Shown here in pieces: positions 1-5,079 of a DNA stretch of 5,079 nucleotides. Within the stretch, counting starts at the first letter, position 1. Each line of letters begins with the position of its first letter. The DNA comes from Deltaproteobacteria bacterium (lineage in GTDB: Bacteria; Desulfobacterota; Desulfobacteria; Desulfobacterales; C00003060). The stretch covers positions 1 to 5,079 of the forward strand of contig JAFDFO010000164.1 in assembly GCA_019309815.1 (NCBI GenBank), read 5' to 3'. Made by a program: the position numbers and the translations under genes. A model generated the notes under the pieces. The model saw only the letters and a list, made by a program, of their open reading frames with translations, was not told the DNA's origin and searched no databases.

Positions 1-764
1 GCGCCGCTGAAGTTCTGCAATACACCAATGATTATGCCGCCCACAATAGCCCCGGGGACTGAATTGAGGCCCCCGAGCACAACAGCAGGCAGAACCAGTA
101 GACCGAGGTGGCTTACAGAAATGTTCAAGCCGTTGATGTTTCCCAACAGGGTGCCCCCTACGCCGGCAGCCATGAAAGCAATGGCCCAGGCAGTGGCATA
201 GACAAACCGGGCACTGACCCCTAACGACAGCGCAGCCATCTCATCATCAGCCGTGGCCTGCATGGCCAGACCCCAGCGGGTGTATTGAAAGAATGCCACA
301 AACACGCCCAGAAGAATAATGGCAGCAACAAAGCTCCACAAATAAACCTGACCGATGATCAGAGGCCCGATGTGAATCGGTTCCAGCGGAAAGACCGGAG
401 GTGCGAAGACCTGGGTGTCCGTTCCCCACAGGAGCTCAACGCACCCCTTAAAGAAGAAAGACAGGCCCACGGTTACCATGATGACCGACAGGATAGGCTC
501 TCCGATCAGCCTGTCCAGGAAGATCCTTTCAGTCAGGATCCCGAGAACAAAGCCGATAATCAGCGAGAAAAGGAGCGACAGGAGGAAAGGGACGCCCATG
601 GCATAGAAGCTCAGGGAAACGTAGGCACCAATAAGGGTCAACTCTCCCATGGCCAGATTCAGCACGCCCGAACACTTATAGATCAAGACCCACCCAAGGG
701 CTATGAGGGCATAGATGCCTCCTACCATGATCCCCGTCGTCAGGGTCATCAGAAAAAGTTCCAC
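1..764 (-). CDS. livH: LivH-type branched-chain amino acid/HAAT ABC transporter permease, C-terminus cut by window edge
   Basis: Inner-membrane permease subunit of a LivHMGF-type ABC importer; it would pair with a LivM-type permease and be driven by LivG/LivF ATPases. I translated this frame directly: 254 complete codons are present, and the family is usually about 290-300 residues, so roughly 40 C-terminal residues are missing. The N-terminus reads VELFLMTLTTGIMVGGIYAL, typical of LivH. Hydrophobic segments lie near residues 8-30, 40-56, 60-78, 90-106, 140-160, 188-208 and 219-250. The cytoplasmic coupling loop TRWGLAMQATADDEMAALSL (162-181) matches the family pattern. The GTG start at 764 is chosen because AAGGAG lies 8 bases upstream, an in-frame TGA lies just before it, and the hydrophobic N-terminus fits. 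An in-frame ATG at codon 6 is the alternative. Its substrate may not be leucine, since the operon neighbour is an acyl-CoA ligase. Family assignment is firm; specificity is unknown. Confidence 0.93.
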   Translation of the reverse strand, partial: MELFLMTLTTGIMVGGIYALIALGWVLIYKCSGVLNLAMGELTLIGAYVSLSFYAMGVPFLLSLLFSLIIGFVLGILTERIFLDRLIGEPILSVIMVTVGLSFFFKGCVELLWGTDTQVFAPPVFPLEPIHIGPLIIGQVYLWSFVAAIILLGVFVAFFQYTRWGLAMQATADDEMAALSLGVSARFVYATAWAIAFMAAGVGGTLLGNINGLNISVSHLGLLVLPAVVLGGLNSVPGAIVGGIIIGVLQNFSG

Positions 765-772
765 AGGATACG

Positions 773-778
773 CTCCTT
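773..778 (-). promoter_or_regulatory. Shine-Dalgarno site of livH
   Basis: AAGGAG on the minus strand, 8 bases before the GTG start at 764. It decides the GTG start over the ATG at codon 6. It lies directly next to the end of the heptad repeat array at 780-828, so structure in that array could affect access to it (inference). Confidence 0.75.
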
Positions 779-779
779 G

Positions 780-828
780 TCAGTCGCTGGTCACTATCAA
801 TTAGTCACTGGTCATCAGTCACTGGTCA
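780..828 (-). repeat. Heptanucleotide repeat array A (TGACYRR units)
   Basis: Seven consecutive 7-base units. Read on the minus strand from 828 they are TGACCAG, TGACTGA, TGACCAG, TGACTAA, TTGATAG (degenerate), TGACCAG and CGACTGA. The array ends immediately before the livH Shine-Dalgarno. Because seven is not a multiple of three, the TGA triplets fall in all three frames. The same unit family occurs in opposite orientation at 934-968. Short heptad arrays in spacers recall the STRR repeats of cyanobacteria, though I do not claim homology. Confidence 0.8.
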
Positions 829-875
829 TTGGGCTGCCTGGCTGAGGTATGATACCCGCCACGATTTCTATCAGT

Positions 876-902
876 TGCCTCTACAGTATTCTGTATCAGG
901 CA
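876..902. repeat. Small interrupted hairpin in the ligase-livH spacer
   Basis: TGCCT (876-880) pairs with AGGCA (898-902), and TACAG (882-886) pairs with CTGTA (891-895) around the tetraloop TATT. A one-base bulge faces a two-base bulge. It sits in the loop of the larger inverted repeat and partly coincides with heptad array B. There is no T-tract on either side, so it is not called a terminator. Confidence 0.4.
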
Positions 903-925
903 TTGGGCATCCGGTATCTGGCGTC
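884..925 (+). repeat. Heptanucleotide repeat array B (NRGYATY-like units)
   Basis: Six consecutive 7-base units: CAGTATT, CTGTATC, AGGCATT, GGGCATC, CGGTATC, TGGCGTC. The common core is (A/T/G)G(C/T)(A/G)T(C/T) at positions 2-7. It has the same 7-base period as arrays A and C but a different unit, and it is out of phase with array C by one base. The units are degenerate, so confidence is lower than for the TGAC arrays. Confidence 0.55.
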
Positions 926-933
926 GGAAGTTA

Positions 934-968
934 ATACCAGTGACTAATGACCAATGACAAATGACCAA
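934..968 (+). repeat. Heptanucleotide repeat array C (TGACYRR units, opposite orientation to A)
   Basis: Five consecutive 7-base units on the plus strand: ATACCAG (degenerate), TGACTAA, TGACCAA, TGACAAA, TGACCAA. It is the inverted counterpart of array A at 780-828. Its right end overlaps the base of the hairpin that carries the ligase stop codon, so it fills the spacer right up to the gene end. Confidence 0.78.
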
Positions 969-990
969 ATGTCAGCCATCGCTGACATTT
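967..990 (-). terminator. Perfect 10-bp hairpin spanning the ligase stop codon; possible weak terminator or mRNA-stabilising stem
   Basis: AAATGTCAGC (967-976) is the exact reverse complement of GCTGACATTT (981-990), leaving a 4-base loop. The last codons of the acyl-CoA synthetase and its TGA (974-972) lie inside the stem. On the minus strand the stem is followed by GGTCATTTGTC, which is not a proper U-tract. Efficient Rho-independent termination is therefore doubtful; read-through into livH with 3'-end protection is equally plausible. The structure is seen directly; the function is inferred. Confidence 0.45.
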
Positions 991-2882
991 CTTATATGAA
1001 GATCGGTTTTGATATGAGACTTGCGCCCATCCTCATACGTAATGGTCGTGTCAATATGAACCACATCTCCGTCAGAGTAAAGGGCTTCAACGATGTCCTC
1101 GTACCTTTCTTCCACAAAGGCGCGGCGCAGTTTCCGGGTCCTTGTGAGCTCATCGTCGTCCGGATCAAATTCCTTGTAAAGATTGATGAACTTCCTCACC
1201 CTCGCCACCTCTGGTAAATCTTTGTTGGCTTGTTGGATCTGTTTCTGGACCAACCCGTACACCTCGGGCTTCTGTGAAAGCTCCGGGTAGCTCGTGTAGG
1301 TAAGCTTCTTTTCGTCGGCCCACTTGCCAACCACCATATAGTCAATACAGGTGACTGCCACCACATAATCACGCTCGTTGCCAATGACCCACGAATCTTT
1401 CAAATAGGGGCTGAATTTCAGACGCGTTTCAAGGTACTGCGGGGAGAACGGCCGTCCGTCCCTCAACGTCATCACATCCTTGGAACGATCAAAGACCACG
1501 AGGTGACCGTCTTCATCAATAAACCCCTGGTCGCCCGAATAGAGCCAGCCGTCCCGCAGCGTCTCTTCGGTCGCCTCAGGGTTCTTGTAGTATCCGAGGA
1601 AGACAGAAGAGCTCTTAGAGACAATCTCCCCGTCCTCAGCAATCTTCACCTCGGTGCCCGTAATTGGAACGCCGACCGTGTCGAACTTGATGTCCCCATC
1701 TCGATGGACCACAGAAATGCCCGCGATTTCCGTCTGTCCGTATATCTGCTTCAAATTCACTCCAAGAGCGTGGAAAAAACGGAAGTGATCAGGGCCCATA
1801 GCAGCGCCTCCGGAATACGCATAGCGGACTCTGGACAGTCCCAGGTGATCCTTGAGTTTCTCTTGCATGGCGATATACGCCAGCCAGTGGAGACATTTCC
1901 AGTAGAATCGGACCGGCTTTTTCTCGAATTTGAGATCGGCAACGTGGTAACCTATCTTGGTTGCCAGCTCAAAAACCTTTCTCTTGATCCAGGTGGCGTC
2001 CAGGTACTTCACCTGAACCGTGCGGGTCATCTGCTCGTACAGGCGTGGGGGGGCAAACATCACATGGGGGCCGATCTCACGGGTGTTTTCCTGGGCCGTG
2101 TCGGGGTCCTCAGGGAAATTGATGGTGAATCCGATCTGGAGGCCGCATGAAATCGACATCATCTGCTCTCCGATCCACGCAAACGGAAGATAGGAGACGA
2201 AATCGTCCGTCTCAAAGCACGGATCGACGGACATGAGGTTCCTGCCCATACTCAGCAGGTTATAGTGGGAAAGGAGTGCCCCCTTGGGGAGTGCCGTGGT
2301 GCCCGAAGTATAGAATAGGAGCGCCACTTCGTTACCGTGGCCCTTGTCAATCATTTCGTCAAAAAGACCCGGTTGCTTTTGATCCAGCTCCCTCCCCAGA
2401 TCTTGCACCTCTTTAAGACTGATCAAGTAGTCTTCAGTGTAGTTCCGCATCCCCTTTGGGTCGTCCCATATGACTTTCTCCAGCCGGGGACATTCGTCAT
2501 AGATGGAGATCGCCTTGTCGACCTCCTCCTGGCCTTCACCAAACAAGAACTTGGTGTCAGAATGTTCGACAATGTATTTGACTTCATCCATGAGGCAGTC
2601 CTGGAAGAGCCACACCGCCACCCCACGGGCACACAGGGTGGCTATCTCGGCCCACAATCCTTCAGGCCGGTTGTCACCGATCATGGCAACCTTGTCTTCC
2701 TCTTTCAGGCCAAGACTGACAAGACCCAGGGCAAGGTACTTGACATTTTCCAGGTAGTCGTGCCACGTGATAGGCCGCCAGATTCCGAATTCCTTCTCGC
2801 GCATGGCCACCTTGGCCTTGCCATACATCACGGCCCTTTCACGGAACAGCTTGGGGATTGTCAGGTCTTTTGTTATCTCCAT
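972..2882 (-). CDS. AMP-forming long-chain-type acyl-CoA synthetase (AMP-binding family)
   Basis: Activates a carboxylic acid to its acyl-CoA through an acyl-adenylate, using ATP and CoA in the cytoplasm. It has 636 residues, normal for the FAA1-like (COG1022) group. Visible adenylate-forming motifs in order: phosphate loop YTSGTTALPKGA (191-202), YGQTE (381-385), SGD (449-451), hinge region DRSKD (465-469), and the C-terminal TRTRKLRR (580-587), where the final-domain lysine is expected (K584 or near). A tail of about 50 residues follows, ending in the strand-rich TTITYEDGRKSHIKTDLHI. The phosphate loop has Ala197 where Gly is common. The start at 2882 fits the family N-terminus; AAGGG lies 11 bases upstream and GAGG just 2 bases upstream. 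It lies 20 bases after livG, hence cotranscribed. Context suggests it activates what the transporter imports, possibly a fatty or aromatic acid rather than an amino acid. Substrate is not determinable. Confidence 0.95.
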   Translation of the reverse strand: MEITKDLTIPKLFRERAVMYGKAKVAMREKEFGIWRPITWHDYLENVKYLALGLVSLGLKEEDKVAMIGDNRPEGLWAEIATLCARGVAVWLFQDCLMDEVKYIVEHSDTKFLFGEGQEEVDKAISIYDECPRLEKVIWDDPKGMRNYTEDYLISLKEVQDLGRELDQKQPGLFDEMIDKGHGNEVALLFYTSGTTALPKGALLSHYNLLSMGRNLMSVDPCFETDDFVSYLPFAWIGEQMMSISCGLQIGFTINFPEDPDTAQENTREIGPHVMFAPPRLYEQMTRTVQVKYLDATWIKRKVFELATKIGYHVADLKFEKKPVRFYWKCLHWLAYIAMQEKLKDHLGLSRVRYAYSGGAAMGPDHFRFFHALGVNLKQIYGQTEIAGISVVHRDGDIKFDTVGVPITGTEVKIAEDGEIVSKSSSVFLGYYKNPEATEETLRDGWLYSGDQGFIDEDGHLVVFDRSKDVMTLRDGRPFSPQYLETRLKFSPYLKDSWVIGNERDYVVAVTCIDYMVVGKWADEKKLTYTSYPELSQKPEVYGLVQKQIQQANKDLPEVARVRKFINLYKEFDPDDDELTRTRKLRRAFVEERYEDIVEALYSDGDVVHIDTTITYEDGRKSHIKTDLHIRNVSDG

Positions 2883-2902
2883 GCCTCAATCAACCCTTCA
2901 TC

Positions 2903-3721
2903 TTATCGCCTGGTGGCATAGAGATCCTCTTCGCCAAGGTATGCCTTGATGACCTCAGGGTGGTTCTGGACCTCCTCGGGTGTCCCGTCTATGATCTTGT
3001 TTCCGAAGTTGAGCACGAAGACCTGGTCAGAAAGATCCATAACAACGCCCATGTCGTGCTCCACGAGGATACAGGTGACCCTCCAGCATTCTTCCTCATT
3101 GATGTCCAGGATGAACCGGGCCATGTCTTCCACTTCTTCCAGGTTGAGGCCGGCCAAAGGCTCGTCCAGGATGAGAAACTCTGGTTCCAGGGCCAGGGCT
3201 CGACCCAGTTCGACGCGCTTCTGAAGGCCGTATGGAAGCATGCCCACCGGCTTGTGCCTGATATGTTCAATCTCCAGGAGATCAATGATTTCTTCTTCAA
3301 TATGGGCCCTGTGCTCGACCTCCTCACGGGCGGTTTTGCCCAGATACAATGACCCACTCGCAATGCCGGACTTCATGTGGATGTGGCGACCAAGGCGAAT
3401 GTTGTCCAGCACGGTCATGCCGCCAAACACCTCCACTTTCTGAAAGGTCCTGGCAATGCCCAGTGCAGCCCGCTTATAAGGCTTGAGCTTGTTGATTTTC
3501 TCTCCCTTGAAGAAGATGTTTCCCTTTTGTGGATGGTAGAGGCCGTTTATGCAGTTCATCATAACGGTTTTACCGGCACCGTTCGGGCCAATAACAGAAT
3601 GGATTTCCCCTTTCTTGACCTTGAGGCTGACGCCGGCCAGGGCGCCCACACGGCCGAAGTACATGTGAAGGTCCTCGAGTTCCAGGAGGACTTCACCCTC
3701 TTTGATTTCATCTAATTGCAC
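2903..3721 (-). CDS. livG: LivG-type branched-chain amino acid/HAAT ABC transporter ATP-binding protein
   Basis: Cytoplasmic ATPase subunit that powers the Liv-type importer with LivF, LivH and LivM. It has 272 residues from GTG 3721. In that numbering: Walker A GPNGAGKT (45-52), Q-loop Gln94 in RTFQK, signature LPYGLQKRVELGRAL (162-176), Walker B FLILDEP (182-188) with D-loop AGLN, switch His222 in VEHDMG, and the LivG-like C-terminus DGTPEEVQNHPEVIKAYLG. The LPYGLQKRVEL form differs from the usual LSYG(Q)QRRLE; I recall it from LivG proteins next to acyl-CoA ligases (memory, not searched). The frame stays open to a GTG at 3775 (290 residues), but that codon has no Shine-Dalgarno and lies only about 12 bases from the predicted -10. 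GTG 3721 has GGAGG 12 bases upstream, a rather long spacing, so the start is uncertain. The downstream ligase begins 20 bases after its TAA. Confidence 0.94.
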   Translation of the reverse strand: MQLDEIKEGEVLLELEDLHMYFGRVGALAGVSLKVKKGEIHSVIGPNGAGKTVMMNCINGLYHPQKGNIFFKGEKINKLKPYKRAALGIARTFQKVEVFGGMTVLDNIRLGRHIHMKSGIASGSLYLGKTAREEVEHRAHIEEEIIDLLEIEHIRHKPVGMLPYGLQKRVELGRALALEPEFLILDEPLAGLNLEEVEDMARFILDINEEECWRVTCILVEHDMGVVMDLSDQVFVLNFGNKIIDGTPEEVQNHPEVIKAYLGEEDLYATRR

Positions 3722-3787
3722 GACCCGTGTTGGCCTCCATTGAAATGCGTGGATGGAAGGAGAGGGGTGAACCACTAAAGCGTTGAT

Positions 3788-3815
3788 TTGTTACAAAAAA
3801 GGGGAAAATTGTCAA
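3788..3815 (-). promoter_or_regulatory. Candidate sigma-70-type promoter for the livG-ligase-livH transcript
   Basis: On the minus strand a perfect TTGACA -35 box (3815-3810) is followed after 16 bases by TAACAA (3793-3788), a weak -10 with 3 of 6 consensus bases. The spacer contains a C4 then T6 run. Transcription would begin near 3780, giving a leader of about 55-60 bases to GTG 3721. It sits in the only gap between the aminotransferase and livG, which supports an independent transcript. The poor -10 limits confidence. Confidence 0.45.
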
Positions 3816-3822
3816 GGGAAAT

Positions 3823-3846
3823 AGGCCCATAACGGGTACGTGGCCT
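3823..3846 (-). terminator. Weak hairpin after the aminotransferase gene, possible terminator
   Basis: AGGCC (3823-3827) pairs with GGCCT (3842-3846) around a 14-base loop that itself contains a CCC/GGG pair. On the minus strand it is followed by ATTTCCC, a very short T-run. It lies between the aminotransferase stop and the proposed livG promoter, the right place for a terminator, but the stem is short and the tail poor. Confidence 0.2.
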
Positions 3847-3887
3847 CTATCAGCCTGAAATAGAATGGATTCTGTACGAGATGACGA

Positions 3888-5066
3888 TCAAAATCGTTCA
3901 AAAACCCTTTGAAAACCTGGAAGAGAGCGTCGTATTGTCTCGTCATCCACACAGAACGCAATACGAAAGTAACCGGGTGCTCCAAAGCCGCTTCCGGGCA
4001 CGGTCAGGATGAGTTCTTCCTGAAGCGCCTTCACAAAGGCGACGTCATCCGAGGAGGGAGTTTTGGGGAAGAGGTAAAAGGCGCCTTTTGGTTTTATGAA
4101 TTCGAATCCGCACTCAGAGAGGCCATCGCACAACAGGTCTCTCTTCTTCTGGTATATTGTGGCATCCACGGACATGCCCTGCAGGGTCTGTATGGTCCGC
4201 TGCATCAAGGCTGGGGCATTTACATATCCCAGGATGCGATTGGCAAGAGCCATCCCGGCCAAGAGGTCTTTCCTGTAAGTCGCCTGAGGATTCACAGCCA
4301 GAAAACCGATCCGCTCGCCCGGAATGGAAAGGTCCTTGGAGTAGGATGTAACGAGTATGCTTTCCGCATAGCACGGAAAGATGCTCGGCACTTTGATCCC
4401 GTCAAACGTGATTTTTCGATAAGGCTCATCAGCTATCAGATAGAGGGTCCGGTCCAGGTTTCGTCCCTCTTCCGTCAAGAGAGTTCCCAACCCTAGGAGG
4501 CTTTCCTTGTCGTAAACCTGACCCGAGGGGTTGTTCGGGGAATTGATCAGGACAGCCTTGGTTTTTGGAGTGATAGCGGTCCGGATGGCTTGGAGATCAA
4601 GGGTGAAGTCCGGCCTGGTTGGTACTGTTTTCAAGACCCCGCCATGATTGTCCGCATAAAAGCCGTATTCCACGAAGTAAGGGGCCGGCGTGATCACCTC
4701 ATCGCCAGGTTCTATGATCGTCTTCAAGATGACATTCAGCGCACCTGCCGCCCCGCATGTCATGATTACCTCGTCAGCTGAGACGGCTACACCCTGCTCT
4801 TCGGAAAGAAAATCCGCGACTGCCTGGCGTACAGAGGGATACCCGATATTGGGCATGTAGCTGTGGTGTCCGCCTTCTGAGGCCCTGACTACATCGGCCA
4901 GAACTTCCTTGAAGCGGGGAGGGGGCTCCAGCTTCGGGTTTCCGAGGCTGAAATCAAAAACACTTTCAGCCCCATGCTTGGCCTTGAGCTGCGCTCCTTC
5001 CTCAAACATCTTTCGGATCCACGATGCGCGCTCAAGAAACGACTGCATCTTAGAAGCAACGGTCAT
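3888..5066 (-). CDS. PLP-dependent aminotransferase, class I/II (aspartate aminotransferase fold type I)
   Basis: Transfers an amino group between an amino acid and a 2-oxoacid using pyridoxal phosphate. It has 392 residues, the usual family length. Key residues seen: Asn178 in SPNNPSG, Asp213 and Tyr216 in ADEPY, the PLP Schiff-base Lys244 in SYSKDLSIPGERIG, Arg252, and the substrate-carboxylate Arg368 in YFRIAF. Nothing catalytic is missing. The N-terminus SWIRKMFEEG followed by DFSLGNPKLEPPP is characteristic of a subgroup I associate with anaerobic bacteria, generally annotated only as pyridoxal phosphate-dependent aminotransferase. ATG 5066 is chosen because GGTGATC lies just upstream; an ATG at codon 7 has no such signal. 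Amino donor is unknown; aspartate, alanine or aromatic/branched-chain substrates are all possible. It is upstream of livG on the same strand but separated by a promoter-like gap, so a functional link to the transporter is not established. Confidence 0.95.
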   Translation of the reverse strand: MTVASKMQSFLERASWIRKMFEEGAQLKAKHGAESVFDFSLGNPKLEPPPRFKEVLADVVRASEGGHHSYMPNIGYPSVRQAVADFLSEEQGVAVSADEVIMTCGAAGALNVILKTIIEPGDEVITPAPYFVEYGFYADNHGGVLKTVPTRPDFTLDLQAIRTAITPKTKAVLINSPNNPSGQVYDKESLLGLGTLLTEEGRNLDRTLYLIADEPYRKITFDGIKVPSIFPCYAESILVTSYSKDLSIPGERIGFLAVNPQATYRKDLLAGMALANRILGYVNAPALMQRTIQTLQGMSVDATIYQKKRDLLCDGLSECGFEFIKPKGAFYLFPKTPSSDDVAFVKALQEELILTVPGSGFGAPGYFRIAFCVDDETIRRSLPGFQRVFERF

Positions 5067-5068
5067 CC

Positions 5069-5075
5069 GATCACC
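5069..5075 (-). promoter_or_regulatory. Shine-Dalgarno of the aminotransferase gene (GGTGATC type)
   Basis: GGTGATC on the minus strand, ending two bases before ATG 5066. It matches the right half of the extended sequence complementary to the 16S rRNA 3' end (AAGGAGGTGATC) rather than the usual AGGAGG core. The core would pair farther upstream, so the short gap to the ATG is acceptable. It supports the start at 5066. Confidence 0.5.
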
Positions 5076-5079
5076 CGGG

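Larger units (their letters stand above)
800..962. repeat. Long inverted repeat formed by heptad arrays A and C
   Basis: Bases 800-826 pair with 936-962 in one continuous register (position sum 1762). By hand, 24 of 27 positions are Watson-Crick. The exceptions are 808/954 and 816/946, which become G-U pairs in a minus-strand transcript, and 803/959. The core 800-812 is also an exact inverted copy of 936-948 in a second register. The enclosed loop is 109 bases and holds array B and a smaller hairpin. In the operon mRNA this would be a strong stem between the ligase and livH. It may be an mRNA stabiliser, attenuator, intergenic element remnant, or a by-product of oppositely oriented arrays. 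Confidence 0.7.

Noticed and set aside
285..845. Plus-strand open frame of 186 codons
   Set aside because: It lies opposite livH and then runs into the repeat spacer. The product is rich in charged residues with no recognisable domain, while the minus strand encodes a clear membrane protein here.
851..923. Extra inverted matches GATACC (851-856)/GGTATC (913-918) and CGCCA (858-862)/TGGCG (919-923)
   Set aside because: The two pairs are not nested and cannot form together in one simple stem; they probably follow from the repetitive composition of array B.
780..968. CRISPR-like array
   Set aside because: The units are 7 bases long, contiguous and degenerate, with no spacers, and there are no cas genes nearby.
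780..968. Transposon or MITE with terminal inverted repeats
   Set aside because: The inverted arms are made of tandem heptads, no target-site duplication is evident at the edges, and no transposase is present. A non-autonomous element cannot be excluded, but I do not call one.
780..971. Promoter or riboswitch for livH in the spacer
   Set aside because: I find no convincing -35/-10 pair on the minus strand and no known riboswitch core; the structure is explained by repeats.
1503..2150. Plus-strand open frame of 215 codons, with others at 2337-2921, 2858-3352 and 3909-4496
   Set aside because: All are antisense to well-supported genes (ligase, LivG, aminotransferase) with complete motifs. They show no domain of their own and no convincing start signal.
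2530..2600. Possible truncation or frameshift in the ligase
   Set aside because: The 636-residue frame is uninterrupted, of normal length, and contains all core motifs in order.
3884..3897. Short hairpin (ACGAT/ATCGT) over the aminotransferase stop codon
   Set aside because: Only 5 bp with a 4-base loop and no T-tract after it on the minus strand; too weak to call a terminator.

Overview
The window is ordinary, gene-dense bacterial chromosome with moderate GC. All four recognisable genes lie on the minus strand. Transcription therefore runs right to left: a class I/II aminotransferase (5066-3888), a LivG-type ABC ATPase (about 3721-2903), a long-chain-type acyl-CoA synthetase (2882-972), and a LivH-type permease (764 to beyond the left edge). 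Pairing a branched-chain-amino-acid-type (HAAT) ABC transporter with an AMP-forming acyl-CoA ligase recalls clusters I know from Desulfobacterota and related anaerobic or syntrophic bacteria. That taxonomic guess comes from protein style and gene order, not from any marker gene.

Right part (5079-3888): a complete PLP aminotransferase with all expected catalytic residues, preceded by a Shine-Dalgarno of the GGTGATC kind. A 112-base gap to the next open frame carries a perfect TTGACA -35 box and is the likely start of a new transcript.

Middle (3721-972): livG and the acyl-CoA ligase are 20 bases apart and almost certainly cotranscribed. The inferred job is import of a carboxylate or amino-acid-like substrate, followed by CoA activation in the cytoplasm. 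The substrate cannot be read from sequence.

Left part (971-1): a 207-base spacer separates the ligase from livH. It holds no gene but is highly structured. Two arrays of 7-base units (TGACYRR type) lie in opposite orientation at its two ends and can pair into a stem of about 27 bp. A third, different heptad array and a small hairpin sit in the loop. The ligase stop codon lies inside a perfect 10-bp hairpin next to this element. This spacer is the most unusual thing in the window. LivH itself starts at GTG 764 with a good Shine-Dalgarno and is cut by the window edge. The remaining transporter genes (LivM, LivF and a periplasmic binding protein) would be expected beyond the left edge.

I see no RNA gene, CRISPR array, transposase or phage gene, and no evidence for a wholly new multi-gene system.
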